Below, piece by piece: positions 11,715 through 21,558 of a stretch of DNA of 64,000 nt. Each line of letters opens with the position of its first letter. Within the stretch, counting starts at the first letter, position 1. The position numbers were made by a program, and so were the translations under genes. Below the pieces are notes generated by a model. That model had not been told where the DNA came from and made no database searches. It was given only the letters and a program-made list of their open reading frames with translations. The stretch is from Gordonia sp. PP30 (GTDB taxonomy: Bacteria > Actinomycetota > Actinomycetes > Mycobacteriales > Mycobacteriaceae): contig NZ_CP095864.1 in NCBI RefSeq assembly GCF_023100845.1, forward strand, positions 744,001 through 808,000, written 5' to 3'.

Positions 11715-12440
11715 TCAGCGCTGGCCGGGCGTCGATTCGTCCTGTCGATCCAGCATCAGCGCCAGGGTGGCCAGCTCGCGCCGCGCGTTCTCCAGCACGT
11801 CGGTGGCACGTCGATCGGTGCCGTCGCCGTCCGCGAGGAGACCGCGCAGCGCGATCGTGGCGAATTCGTCGACGATGGTGTCGAGATTGTCGGTGTCCCG
11901 GACCCAGTAGGCGGTCCAGTTCCACATGCCGAACAGGGCGAAGGCCGCCAGCCGCGGATCGGCGGAGCGCAGGATTCCCGCGTTCTGGCCGTCCTCGATC
12001 AGCCGGATCATGGCGTCGAGCATCGCGCGGCGGTTGCGCCGATGCTGACGGGCCACCTCCGGAGGCATGAACGCCTCGCTCTGCTGCAGCAGCCGGAAAC
12101 GTGCCGGATTCGCGGCGACCAGCCGCGTCATCTCCCGCACCGAATCGCTGAACTGCTGCTCCAGGGGGACCGGTCGCGCGCGCTGCTCCTCGAGCACCCG
12201 CAGGCCCCGCTCGGTCAGGTCGTGCACGATGCGTGCCAGCAGCTCGTCCTTGTTCGGGACGTAGTAGTACAGCGAGGTGCGGCTGACGCCGAGGTCGTTC
12301 GCGATGTCCTGAATGCTGGTCCCGGCGAAGCCGCGTTCGGCGAACAGGCGGGCGGCGGCGTCGAACACGTCGTTCTCGATGCGTTCGCGGCGCAGTCGTG
12401 CCCGGTCGCTCGCGGTCAGCTTCTCGGCCATCGGTGTCAT
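11715..12440 (-). CDS. TetR-family transcriptional regulator
   Basis: A 241-residue regulator. The N-terminal helix-turn-helix spans about residues 20-66 (DAAARLFAERGFAGTSIQDIANDLGVSRTSLYYYVPNKDELL), and a helical ligand domain follows. Alternative start codons exist at Met1 and Met4 (MTPMAEK). The monooxygenase gene lies 70 bases downstream on the same strand, so control of that gene is the natural guess. The effector is unknown. Confidence 0.85.
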   Translation of the reverse strand: MTPMAEKLTASDRARLRRERIENDVFDAAARLFAERGFAGTSIQDIANDLGVSRTSLYYYVPNKDELLARIVHDLTERGLRVLEEQRARPVPLEQQFSDSVREMTRLVAANPARFRLLQQSEAFMPPEVARQHRRNRRAMLDAMIRLIEDGQNAGILRSADPRLAAFALFGMWNWTAYWVRDTDNLDTIVDEFATIALRGLLADGDGTDRRATDVLENARRELATLALMLDRQDESTPGQR

Positions 12441-12534
12441 CCCTCGTTCCGGTCGTCACGTGCGCGGTGGTCTCTCGATCGTGGCACGCCGCGATCGGGC
12501 GACCGGTCACCGACGGGGCGGACCCGCTCGCGGT

Positions 12535-13008
12535 TCAGTCGGCCGGATCGAGGAGCTGCTGGGTGCGGTAGTCGATGAGGCGGCGCATCACCAGACCCGT
12601 CGTCGTCTTCTTGACGCCGTCTACGTCCAGGATCTGGCCGGCGACGCGGTAGAGGTCGTCGGCGTCACGGGCGACGACGTGGATGAGCAGGTCCGCGACC
12701 CCGCTGAGTCCCTGGACCTCGATGACCTCCGGAATCGCGGCGAGGGCCTCGGCGACGCCGGCGAGTTTCCGCTGCGTGACGACCGTGAAGACGAAGGCGG
12801 TGAGCGGATAACCGAGGGTGGCCGGGTCGACACACCGTTCGAAGGAACGCAGCGCGCCCCGGGATTGGAGCCTGGCCAGTCGTGCCTGCACGGTGTTGCG
12901 GGACAGGCCGGTGGTCGTCGCCAGGGCGATCACCGTGGCGCGCGGGTCGTCGTTGAGGGCCCGGAGGATCAGGGCATCGGAGCGATCGATCCGATCGGGA
13001 TTGGGCAT
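12535..13008 (-). CDS. Lrp/AsnC-family transcriptional regulator
   Basis: 157 residues from ATG 13008. The N-terminal AsnC helix-turn-helix reads IDRSDALILRALNDDPRATVIALATTTGLSRNTVQARLARLQSRG (about 8-52). The C-terminal RAM (ligand and oligomer) domain spans about 70-150. It is divergent from the transketolase/E1-like gene at 13140, with a 6-bp inverted repeat between them, so it likely controls that gene and itself. Lrp proteins usually sense an amino acid; which one is not visible. Confidence 0.88.
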   Translation of the reverse strand: MPNPDRIDRSDALILRALNDDPRATVIALATTTGLSRNTVQARLARLQSRGALRSFERCVDPATLGYPLTAFVFTVVTQRKLAGVAEALAAIPEVIEVQGLSGVADLLIHVVARDADDLYRVAGQILDVDGVKKTTTGLVMRRLIDYRTQQLLDPAD

Positions 13009-13039
13009 AGTGCCACCGTACCGTCGGCGCCGACCATGC

Positions 13040-13062
13040 GGATTGTGCAGAACGATCAATCC
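13040..13062. promoter_or_regulatory. Candidate Lrp operator
   Basis: An inverted repeat GGATTG - 11 bases - CAATCC lies in the gap between the divergent lrp and E1-like genes, 32 bases from the lrp start. Its size and symmetry suit an Lrp dimer site. Binding is inferred. Confidence 0.5.
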
Positions 13063-13139
13063 GAGGAGCAGACGTTGCGCGTGACGACCAGCGGTGGTGA
13101 GGTCTCGACAATGAATCGTCCACTTCGAGGGATGCAACG

Positions 13140-15470
13140 ATGACTCAGGCAGCGGCGCGGCAGCGCGGAAGCGCGGTGCAGACGGCGATCAGCGAGATCG
13201 AGCGGCGCGTCCTCTGGACGTCCACCGCGATGATCCACCACGCGAATCGGGTGCGGTCGAATCCGTCCGGCCTGAAGGTCGGCGGGCACCAGGCGTCGTG
13301 CGCGTCGATGGCGACGATCATGACCGCGCTGTGGTTCGGTCCGCTGACCGCCGACGACCGGGTGTCGGTGAAGCCGCACGCCTCCCCGGTTCTGCACGCC
13401 ATCAACTACCTGCTCGGCGAACTCGGTGAGGACCGGCTGACCACGCTGCGTGAGTTCGGCGGCCTCCAGTCGTACCCGAGCCGCAGTAAGGACCCCGATC
13501 CGGTGGACTACTCCACCGGGTCGGTCGGCATCGGGGCCACCGCGCCCATCTGGGGAGCCGTCGCCCGGCGGTACGTGAACGCGCACGGCGGACAGGCCGG
13601 CACCGGCCGGCAGTACTCGCTGGTCGGCGACGCGGAGCTCGACGAGGGGGCGGTCTGGGAGGCCCTCATGGATCCGGCGGTCCAGGGCCTCGGCGAGGTC
13701 GTGTGGATCGTCGACCTCAACCGGCAGTCCCTGGACCGGGTGGTGCCGAACATCGCGGCGCAGCGGCTGGCGACCATGTTCTCGGCGGTCGGCTGGCAGG
13801 TGATCACCGTGATGTTCGGGGCGCTGCTGGAGGAGCTGTTCACCCGGGACGGTGGACCGGAACTGCGCACGCGGATCCTGGAGATGCCCAATCCCGAGTA
13901 TCAGCGCCTGCTCCGCTGCCCGGCGGCGCAGCTGCGGGAACGGCTGCCGGGCGACGGTGCGGGCGCCGCGCCGATCGCCGGACTGCTCGCCACGCTCGAC
14001 GACGAGACCCTGATGCGCGCGATCCGCAACCTCGGCGGTCACGACATCGGCGCGCTGCAGGCCGCGTACGCGCGGATCGACGACACCCGGCCGACCGCGA
14101 TCATCGCCTACACGATCAAGGGCCACCGGCTGCCGACCCAGGGTCACCCGCAGAACCACTCGTCGCTGCTCACCGTCGAACAGTACGAGCAGCTGGCCGG
14201 TGAACTGGGCGAGGACCCCGATCGGCCGTGGTCGCGGTTCGGCCCGGATACCGAGGCCGGGCGGATGTGCGCGGCGGCGGCCGCCCGCCTGCGCCGCACG
14301 CCGGGCGTGCCCGCGCCGGAGAGCGTTGTCCCCACCGATTTCGGCCGCACACCCACCGGGACCGCGTCCACCCAGGCCGCCCTCGGCCGGACCCTGCTGT
14401 CGCTGCTGCGGGAGGCGCCCGAGACGGCGAGCCGCGTGGTGACGGTGAGCCCGGACGTCAGCTCCACGACGAACCTCGCCGGCTGGCTCAACAAGGTCGG
14501 CGTGTTCTCGCCGACCGAGAAGCCGGACTGGTTCGGCGACGACGCCGAGACCATCATGCACTGGCGGGAGAAGCCGGACGGCCAGCACCTGGAGCTGGGC
14601 ATCGCGGAGACCAATCTGGTCGGCCTGATCGGGGAACTCGGCGCCACGTGGAGCCGCTGGGACCACCCGCTGTACCCGATCGCTGTCCTGTACGACCCGT
14701 TCGTCGAGCGGGCGCTGGAACCGTGGTCGTACGGCATCTACGCCGGTGGGCAGTCCATCCTGGTCGGCACGCCGTCCGGGGTGACGCTCGCCGCCGAGGG
14801 CGGCGCGCACCAGTCGATCAAGACGCCCTCCATCGGCCTCGAGCAGCCCGGCTGCCTCAGCTATGAGCCGGCCTTCGCCCTCGACCTGGAGTGGATCCTG
14901 CTGTTGTGCATCGGCCGCCTCGGTACACCGGACGGCACGTCGTCGTACCTGCGGCTGTCCACCCGGCCGGTCGATCAGCAGCTGGCCGCGGTACCGGCCG
15001 ACCCGGCGGCGCGGGAGCGGCGGCGCCGTCAGGTGATCGCCGGTGCGTACACGCTGCGCCGCGCCGAACGGGACAGGCCCGACGTGGTCCTGGCCGGGGT
15101 CGGCGCGATGCTCACCGAGACCCTCGCAGCGGCGGCCCGGCTCGGGCAGCAGGGCATCGCGGCCGACGTGATCTGCGTGTCCAGCCCGGGCAACCTGTTC
15201 GACGCCCTCCAGTCCCGCCGCGGGGTGGGCGACGGCCCGGCCTGGATCCTGGACCAGGTGTTTCCGGCCGGCCGGGCGGCGCCCCTGGTCACCGTGATCG
15301 ACGGGCACCCGCACGCTCTCGCCTTCCTGTCCGGGATCAATCGGGTGCCTTCGGTGGCGCTCGGCGTCAGCCGGTTCGGTCAGGCCGGATCGCTGGACGA
15401 CGTGTACCGGTACCACGGCATCGACGCGGACAGCATCGTCCGCGCGGCGCTCGATCTGCTCGGCCGGTAG
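13140..15470 (+). CDS. Thiamine-diphosphate transketolase / pyruvate dehydrogenase E1-like enzyme
   Basis: A 776-residue protein in one chain, laid out like homodimeric AceE or transketolase. The TPP-binding segment is GDAELDEG (near 164) followed by VVWIVDLNRQSLDRVV (near 193). TIKGHRLPTQGHPQNHS (near 325) matches the AceE TIKG segment. The pyrimidine domain follows (ELGIAETNLVGLIGELGATWSRW near 483). It is shorter than AceE proper (about 890 residues) and no E2 or E3 gene is near, so the acceptor is unclear. It could act on a branched 2-oxo acid or as an independent transketolase. It lies opposite an Lrp regulator, hinting at amino-acid-linked control. Confidence 0.75.
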   Translation: MTQAAARQRGSAVQTAISEIERRVLWTSTAMIHHANRVRSNPSGLKVGGHQASCASMATIMTALWFGPLTADDRVSVKPHASPVLHAINYLLGELGEDRLTTLREFGGLQSYPSRSKDPDPVDYSTGSVGIGATAPIWGAVARRYVNAHGGQAGTGRQYSLVGDAELDEGAVWEALMDPAVQGLGEVVWIVDLNRQSLDRVVPNIAAQRLATMFSAVGWQVITVMFGALLEELFTRDGGPELRTRILEMPNPEYQRLLRCPAAQLRERLPGDGAGAAPIAGLLATLDDETLMRAIRNLGGHDIGALQAAYARIDDTRPTAIIAYTIKGHRLPTQGHPQNHSSLLTVEQYEQLAGELGEDPDRPWSRFGPDTEAGRMCAAAAARLRRTPGVPAPESVVPTDFGRTPTGTASTQAALGRTLLSLLREAPETASRVVTVSPDVSSTTNLAGWLNKVGVFSPTEKPDWFGDDAETIMHWREKPDGQHLELGIAETNLVGLIGELGATWSRWDHPLYPIAVLYDPFVERALEPWSYGIYAGGQSILVGTPSGVTLAAEGGAHQSIKTPSIGLEQPGCLSYEPAFALDLEWILLLCIGRLGTPDGTSSYLRLSTRPVDQQLAAVPADPAARERRRRQVIAGAYTLRRAERDRPDVVLAGVGAMLTETLAAAARLGQQGIAADVICVSSPGNLFDALQSRRGVGDGPAWILDQVFPAGRAAPLVTVIDGHPHALAFLSGINRVPSVALGVSRFGQAGSLDDVYRYHGIDADSIVRAALDLLGR

Positions 15471-15584
15471 CCGTCGTCCGGGTCGCGGACGGCCCGTCCG
15501 GCTCAGGCATGTCTCGCAAATGCCCTAGGGTGAGTGCGGAGCGCGCGGCGGGTGGCGTTCCGCCGCCGAGCCGGTAGGAGAGGG

Positions 15585-16499
15585 ATGGACAAGCAGGGCT
15601 ACGAGTTGTCGGACCTGGAGGCCCTCGAGGCCGAGTCCGTCCACATCTTCCGGGAGGTCGCGGCCACGTTCGAGCGCCCCGGGATGCTGTTCTCCGGCGG
15701 CAAGGACTCGGTGGTGATGTTCCACCTGGCGCGCAAAGCGTTCTGGCCCGCGCCGATGCCCTTCCCGCTGATGCACGTCGACACCGGGCACAACTTCGAC
15801 GAGGTGATCGAGTACCGCGACCGCGTGGTCGCCGAGACCGGTGCCACGCTGCTGGTGTCGAGCGTGCAGGACGACATCGACGCCGGCCGCGTCGTCGAAC
15901 AGACCGGGCCCGGCACGTCGCGCAACCGGCTGCAGACGGCGGCGCTGCTGCGCGGCATCACCGAGAACCGGTTCGACGCCGTGTTCGGCGGGGCCCGCCG
16001 CGACGAGGAGAAGGCCCGCGCCAAGGAGCGGGTGTTCAGTTTCCGCGATTCGTTCGGTGCGTGGGACCCGCGCAATCAGCGGCCGGAACTGTGGAACCTC
16101 TACAACGGCCGCCACCACCGGGGCGAGCACATCCGGGTCTTCCCGCTGAGCAACTGGACCGAGCTCGACATCTGGCGGTACATCGACGCCGAGAACATCG
16201 AGCTGCCGTCGATCTACTACGCGCACGACCGCGAGGTGGTGCCGCGCGACGGCATGCTGCTGGCCAAGACGCGGTTCCTGCAGACCTATCCGGGCGAGAC
16301 CGGCCACGTCGAACGAGTCCGCTTCCGCACCGTCGGCGACGCCACCTGCACGGGCTGCGTGGAGAGTGACGCGGACACGCCCGCGAAGGTGATCGAGGAG
16401 GTGTCGTCCACCCGGATCACCGAACGCGGAGCGACGCGCGCCGACGACCGGATCTCCGAAGCCGGGATGGAAGACCGCAAGAAGGAGGGGTACTTCTGA
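15585..16499 (+). CDS. cysD: Sulfate adenylyltransferase subunit 2
   Basis: 304 residues; ATG 15585 follows a strong AGGAGAGGG. The PP-loop FSGGKDSVV (near 35-43) binds [35 protein letters not shown] and the C-terminal [11 protein letters not shown] are standard for CysD. With CysN it makes adenosine 5'-phosphosulfate from sulfate and ATP, the first step of cysteine and sulfolipid sulfur supply. The stop codon overlaps the cysNC start by one base (TGATG), so the subunits are translationally coupled. Confidence 0.95.
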   Translation: MDKQGYELSDLEALEAESVHIFREVAATFERPGMLFSGGKDSVVMFHLARKAFWPAPMPFPLMHVDTGHNFDEVIEYRDRVVAETGATLLVSSVQDDIDAGRVVEQTGPGTSRNRLQTAALLRGITENRFDAVFGGARRDEEKARAKERVFSFRDSFGAWDPRNQRPELWNLYNGRHHRGEHIRVFPLSNWTELDIWRYIDAENIELPSIYYAHDREVVPRDGMLLAKTRFLQTYPGETGHVERVRFRTVGDATCTGCVESDADTPAKVIEEVSSTRITERGATRADDRISEAGMEDRKKEGYF

Positions 16500-18337
16500 T
16501 GGCCGGGGAACTGTTACGGATCGCCACCGCGGGCAGCGTCGACGACGGCAAGTCCACGCTGATCGGCCGCCTCCTGTACGACTCGAAGTCGATCTTCGCC
16601 GACCAGCTCGAAGCCATCGAGCGCACCAGCGCCAGCCGCGGCGACGAGTTCGCCGACCTGTCGCTGCTCACCGACGGCCTGCGCGCCGAGCGCGAGCAGG
16701 GCATCACGATCGACGTCGCCTACCGCTACTTCTCCACACCCGAGCGCAAGTTCATCATCGCCGACTCGCCCGGACACGTGCAGTACACGCGCAACATGGT
16801 GACCGGCGCGTCGACCGCGGACCTCGCGATCATCCTGATCGACGCTCGCAAGGGGGTGCTGGAACAGACCCGCAGGCACGCCTTCCTGTCGTCGCTGCTG
16901 GGCATCCCGCACCTGACCGTCTGCGTCAACAAGATGGACCTGGTCGGCTACTCGCAGGAGCGTTTCGAGGAGATCCGCGACGAGTTCGTGGCGTTCGCGG
17001 CCAAGCTCAACGTCACCGATCTGAGCTTCATCCCGCTCTCCGCGTTGCGGGGCGACAACGTGGTCGAGCGCAGCGCGGAGATGGACTGGTACGACGGCCG
17101 CCCGCTCCTGCGGCACCTGGAGAACGTGTACATCGCGTCGGACCGAAACCTGATCGACGCCCGTTTCGGTGTGCAGTACGTGATCCGGCCGCAGCGCAGC
17201 GACGGCCTGGACCACCGCGCGTACGCGGGCACCGTCGGCGGCGGGGTGTTCGCCGTGGGCGACAAGGTGGTGGTGCTGCCGAGCGGGTTCGCCACCACGA
17301 TCGACAAGCTGTGGGGTCCGGGCGGCGCCGAACTCGATGAGGCGTTCGCGTCGATGGCGGTGTCGATGGAACTGTCCGACGAGATCGACATCGTGCGCGG
17401 CGACATGATCGTGCGCCCGAACAACCGGCCGCACGTCGACCGCGATCTCGACGCGATGGTCTGCTGGTTCTCCGAGAACACCGAGCTGCGGCCGGGCGCC
17501 ACCTACCTGATGACCTGCGGCACCCGGCAGACCCGCGTCCAGGTCAGCGGCCTCAACTACCGGCTCGACGTCAACACGCTGCACCGCGACGAGCAGGCGC
17601 CCGGGCTGGCGCTCAACGAGATCGGCCGCGTCACCCTGCATGCGCAGCAGCCCCTGCTGTTCGACGCGTACCGGCGCAACCGCGCCACCGGCAGCTTCAT
17701 CCTGATCGACGAGGCCACCAACGCGACGGTGGCCGCCGGCATGATCACCGGGCCGGTCGCCCACGACACGAACGTGGTCTGGCAGACCACCAAGGTGAGC
17801 CGCGACCAGCGCGCGCACCGCGGCGCCACCATCTGGATGACCGGGCTCTCCGGCTCCGGGAAGTCGTCGCTGGCCGTCGAACTCGAGCGGCGGCTGATCG
17901 CGTCCGGCCGCCCCGCCTACCTGCTCGACGGCGACAATCTGCGGCACGGCCTCAACTCCGACCTCGGTTTCAGCGATGACGACCGCCGCGAGAACATCCG
18001 GCGCACCGCCGAGGTGGCGGCCCTGTTCGCCGACTCCGGCGCGGTGGTGCTGGTGTCGCTGATCAGCCCGTTCGCCGACGAGCGGCAGCGGGCCCGGGAG
18101 ATCCACGAGGCCCGCGACCTGCCCTTCTACGAGGTCTTCCTGGACACGCCGCTCGCCGAGTGCGAGGCGCGCGACGCCAAGGGCCTGTACGCGAAGGCCC
18201 GGGCCGGCGAGATCACCCAGTTCACCGGGATCGACTCCCCGTATGAGGCTCCGGAGCACGCCGACATCGTCGTCACCCCCGCCGACGGCACCCCCGGCGA
18301 TACCGCCGACGCGGTGCTGCGGAACCTGGGAATCTGA
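16499..18337 (+). CDS. cysNC: Bifunctional sulfate adenylyltransferase subunit 1 / APS kinase
   Basis: 612 residues with two enzymes fused. Residues 1 to about 430 are the CysN GTPase: [16 protein letters not shown] (G1, near 10), ADSPGHVQY (G3, near 90), [10 protein letters not shown] (G4, near 141). From about 440 it is APS kinase CysC with [18 protein letters not shown] (near 446) and [16 protein letters not shown] (near 475). The fusion makes APS and then phosphorylates it to PAPS, as in mycobacteria. The stop is one base before the GTG of the kinase gene that follows. Confidence 0.95.
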   Translation: MAGELLRIATAGSVDDGKSTLIGRLLYDSKSIFADQLEAIERTSASRGDEFADLSLLTDGLRAEREQGITIDVAYRYFSTPERKFIIADSPGHVQYTRNMVTGASTADLAIILIDARKGVLEQTRRHAFLSSLLGIPHLTVCVNKMDLVGYSQERFEEIRDEFVAFAAKLNVTDLSFIPLSALRGDNVVERSAEMDWYDGRPLLRHLENVYIASDRNLIDARFGVQYVIRPQRSDGLDHRAYAGTVGGGVFAVGDKVVVLPSGFATTIDKLWGPGGAELDEAFASMAVSMELSDEIDIVRGDMIVRPNNRPHVDRDLDAMVCWFSENTELRPGATYLMTCGTRQTRVQVSGLNYRLDVNTLHRDEQAPGLALNEIGRVTLHAQQPLLFDAYRRNRATGSFILIDEATNATVAAGMITGPVAHDTNVVWQTTKVSRDQRAHRGATIWMTGLSGSGKSSLAVELERRLIASGRPAYLLDGDNLRHGLNSDLGFSDDDRRENIRRTAEVAALFADSGAVVLVSLISPFADERQRAREIHEARDLPFYEVFLDTPLAECEARDAKGLYAKARAGEITQFTGIDSPYEAPEHADIVVTPADGTPGDTADAVLRNLGI

Positions 18338-18338
18338 G

Positions 18339-19661
18339 GTGGAGCGCGGCCAGCAGATCGCCGGCTACGAGGTGATCGACAGGCTCGGACAGGGCGGGAT
18401 GGGTGAGGTGTACCTGGTCTGGAACCCGACGTTGGAGCGGCGCGAGGCAATGAAGGTGATCTCGATGGCCGGATCGGGAAACGACGACTTTCAGCGTAGG
18501 TTCTCCGCCGAGGCGAAGACGACGGCGGCCCTCGATCATCCGAGCATCGTCACGATCTACCAGCACGGTGTCGCCGGTCGGCAGCCGTGGTTCACCATGT
18601 CGTACATCAAGGGCCTGGATCTGGCCGCCGCGCGGTTGTCCGAGCACGAGGAGATTCTCCGGGCCTCCGAGCAGGTGGCGGATGCGCTCGACTACGCGCA
18701 CCGCAACGGTGTGGTGCACCGCGACATCAAACCGGCCAACATCCTGATCCGCCGAGACCCACAGAGCGGGTTGCTGGAGCGTGCGGTGGTAGTCGACTTC
18801 GGCATCGCGAAACTGGCCGACGGCACCAGCCTGACCGCCACTGATGCCTTCGTCGGCACCCTCCGGTACTCGGCGCCCGAGGTGATCGGGGGCGCGCGTG
18901 CCGGCGCACGTTCCGACCAGTATTCGCTGGCCTGCACCCTGTACGAGGTGCTCGCCGGCCGGCCGGTATTCGACGAGACCGTCGCCTCGGCGATCATGAT
19001 GGCGCACGTCTCGAAGACGGCGAATCCGCTGAGTACCCACCGTCCCGATCTGCGGCCGCTCGATCCGGTGTTCGCGCGCGCCCTGGCCAAGGAACCGGCC
19101 CAGCGGTACCCGGACTGTCGAAGCTTCATCGCCGCGCTCCGCGCGAGCACCACCGCGCAAGCGCCGGTCCACCCACAAACGCAATCGGTGCTGCCGCGGG
19201 TCGCGACGCCGCCGCCGAGTGCACCGGTGCGGTCCGGCCCGCACTGGGACACGCTGCCGTCGCTCTCCACCGCACCCGGCTGGTACGCGCCCGCCGCCTC
19301 GGGCGATCCGAGAGCCGTGGTGCCGTACTTCCCGACGCCCCCGCGACGTACCGGCGGCTGGAAGGTACTTCAGTGTCTGTGGACACTGGTCCCGCTTCTG
19401 ACCTGCGGAATCCTCGGCCCTGCCGCGTATCTATACTGCGCGATCCGGATCAACAAGGTGTTGTGGTGGGTCCTGTTCGGCGCCTCGGTCGTGCTGTGGA
19501 TGGTCTGCGCCGCGATCATCGGCAGCGTTCCGACCGAGGCGCCGGCCTCCGATGCCGCGCTGTTGACGCTGTGGCTGCTGCCGACGATCGGCGGCCTGGC
19601 CCTGTCACCGCTATACATCCGGGACCTCGAAGCGAAACTCGACCGGTCGAGCACGGCCTGA
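18339..19661 (+). CDS. Membrane-anchored Ser/Thr protein kinase (PknB type)
   Basis: 440 residues from GTG 18339. The kinase domain spans about 9-270: glycine loop LGQGGMGEVYLV, Lys in AMKVISM, catalytic loop HRDIKPANILI (near 127), DFGIAKLADGTSLTATDAFVGT with activation-loop threonines (near 150) and SAPEVI. A Pro/Ala-rich linker follows, then three predicted membrane segments in about 350-425 and a short tail (RDLEAKLDRSSTA). There is no PASTA domain. It begins one base after the cysNC stop, so it is probably co-transcribed with sulfate activation. A regulatory link is possible but unproved. Confidence 0.88.
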   Translation: MERGQQIAGYEVIDRLGQGGMGEVYLVWNPTLERREAMKVISMAGSGNDDFQRRFSAEAKTTAALDHPSIVTIYQHGVAGRQPWFTMSYIKGLDLAAARLSEHEEILRASEQVADALDYAHRNGVVHRDIKPANILIRRDPQSGLLERAVVVDFGIAKLADGTSLTATDAFVGTLRYSAPEVIGGARAGARSDQYSLACTLYEVLAGRPVFDETVASAIMMAHVSKTANPLSTHRPDLRPLDPVFARALAKEPAQRYPDCRSFIAALRASTTAQAPVHPQTQSVLPRVATPPPSAPVRSGPHWDTLPSLSTAPGWYAPAASGDPRAVVPYFPTPPRRTGGWKVLQCLWTLVPLLTCGILGPAAYLYCAIRINKVLWWVLFGASVVLWMVCAAIIGSVPTEAPASDAALLTLWLLPTIGGLALSPLYIRDLEAKLDRSSTA

Positions 19662-19726
19662 CGACGGGCGGAAACGCACCGTCGCCGGGCCGCACCGCTG
19701 GCTGAGTCCGTCCGTCCCGCGGCCGG

Positions 19727-20990
19727 TCAACGGGCCGCGGCGCGGACGTCGGCGTCGTCGTCGGCGCGGGCGAGCGCGATGAGCTCGGCGACCCGCGGGT
19801 CGTCCGACCACGGGCGGAGGGTCTGCACGGTGGCCTTGCGCACGTCGCCGTGCGGATCGGACACCAGCGGCGCGAGGGCGTCGATCGACTCGCTGCCCGG
19901 CGCCACCGCGAGCCCGGTGGCCGCCCCCTTGCGGACCTGCCAGGCGCTGTCGCGCAGCGCCTTCCGTAGCAGTTTCCCGTCGGCCTGCGCGTCGCCGAGG
20001 GAACTCAGCGCGGCGAGTGCGGCGGCGCGCACCAGCGGGTCGGGGTCGACGGCCAGCGCGCGCAGCGTGTCCGCGCCGGCGCCGACGGTCGCCAGGCCCT
20101 GCGCGGCGACGACCCGCACCTCGCGGTCACCGTCGGCGGCCGCCCGCGCGATCGATGCCGCGTCGTCGAGGGAGACCAGGCCGCGGATGGCCTCGATCCG
20201 CACCCGGTGATGCGGATCGGTCAGGAATCCGGCGAAGAACGCCGACTCGGCCTCCTTCAGGGCGCGCAGGACGTCGAGCACCCCGGCCCGCACCAGCGGA
20301 TCGTCCGACGCCGCCGCGCCCAGCAGCACCGACACCAGTTCGGGTTTGCCGCTCACCACCTCGATCAGCTCGCGCAGGGCCTCGACGGCGGCGCGGCGCA
20401 CCCCGCCGTCGGCGTCGCGCAACGCCGCGGCCAGCGCGAGGTCGAAACCGGGCGGCGTGTGTTCGGTGAGCGTCGCGACGGTGGCGCCGATCACGTAGAA
20501 CTCGCCGGTCCGGGTGTGCAGGGCCGCCGCGCCGACGGCGCGGCCGTACTCGGTGAGGACGCACACCGGTATCAGCCGGTTCTCGATGGTGATCTTCTCC
20601 CGCATCTCGCGGCGGCGCAGCACGCGATACAGCACCCTCTTGACGTCGCGGCCCTCCGGCATCGGCAACACGTACGACCCCGCGGCGCACCGCATACTCG
20701 CCGTACTCGTCCTTCTCGAACTTCACGCCGTAGCGCTCCAGCCGGGAGATCATCCCGAAACCGCTGGTCGCGGTCTGGTAGACGGTCTTCTGGTTCACGA
20801 TGCCGTCGTTGGCTCGGGTGATCTCGGCAACGTAGTCCTTGGGCAGCCCCTTGCCCGGGATCACCGCGTTGTTCACCCCGTCCATGCCCATCGCGAGGGC
20901 GCCGGAATGCCGGACGTGCGCCTTCTCCAGCAACAGCACATTCGCGGCGTTCTCGGCCGCGGTGAGCGCCGCCATGCAACCGTGAATGAC
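19727..20990 (-). pseudogene. Remnant of a fumarate reductase/APS reductase-like flavoprotein fused to HEAT repeats
   Basis: Three pieces of one decayed gene can be read. Near 20700-20985 is an N-terminal flavoprotein stretch (AANVLLLEKAHVRHSGALAMGMDGVNNAV ... YGVKFEKDEYGEYAV) without a readable GxGxxG start. A frame change near 20690 leads into SYVLPMPEGRDVKRVLYRVL ... HTRTGEFYVIGATV. That then jumps directly into HEAT-like repeats (about 19730-20460), so the catalytic middle of the flavoprotein is missing. The HEAT part alone is intact: at least six repeats of the type DPLVRAAALAALSSLGD. The family name rests on recognition of the two flavoprotein blocks. Some of the HEAT part might still be translated. 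Confidence 0.65.
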
Positions 20991-21112
20991 CTGCGGCGAG
21001 GAGTCGTTTGCCGGTGATTCCGCCACCGGTTCGGCGGGCCTGCGCGTTGAACTCAGCGCGCGCAAGATGCGGTGCGTCGCCCGCGCCGCCCGCGCCGGCT
21101 TTCGGGCGCGGG

Positions 21113-21478
21113 CTACCCGGCGAGTTGCGCCAGCTGGAAGCACGCCGCGAGCAGCACGGCCTCGGCGACCGCGCCGAGCAGCGCGACACCCAGGACCGGA
21201 AGATCCTGGGCCACTCGCGACTTGATCCAGCGGCCCGTCCGGTTCAGGAGCAGGAGACCGCCGATCGCCGAGAGGGCGACCGCGGCGACGGGCCAGACCC
21301 AGGCCCGCTCCCCGCAGGCGGCGCCGGGCTCGCAGGTCGAAGCGGTCCACAGCGTGGAGACGGACAGGACGAGACTTCCGACGATCGCGACGAGGGCCTG
21401 ACCGAAGACGAGGACGCCGGCGGCGGCGTTGTCGGCGGTACGGAGAACTCGATGGGCGGAGTCGGGGAGCGCGTGCAC
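21113..21478 (-). CDS. Small membrane protein of unknown function
   Basis: About 121 residues if GTG 21478 is the start (a longer frame to 21571 would run into the divergent lipoprotein gene). Three hydrophobic stretches are visible: AAAGVLVFGQALVAIVGSLVLSV, WVWPVAAVALSAIGGLLLL, and LPVLGVALLGAVAEAVLLAACF. A CEPGAAC pair of cysteines lies in the first outside loop. I do not recognise the family. It is divergent from the lipoprotein at 21559, and its 3' end abuts the flavoprotein remnant. Confidence 0.55.
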   Translation of the reverse strand: MHALPDSAHRVLRTADNAAAGVLVFGQALVAIVGSLVLSVSTLWTASTCEPGAACGERAWVWPVAAVALSAIGGLLLLNRTGRWIKSRVAQDLPVLGVALLGAVAEAVLLAACFQLAQLAG

Positions 21479-21558
21479 GGTGTCCAGTCTTCGACGACGG
21501 TCCGCCGCCAGGAAGCGTAGAACTACCCGGATGCGCCCGCGCGGTAGGCTGCTCAACC

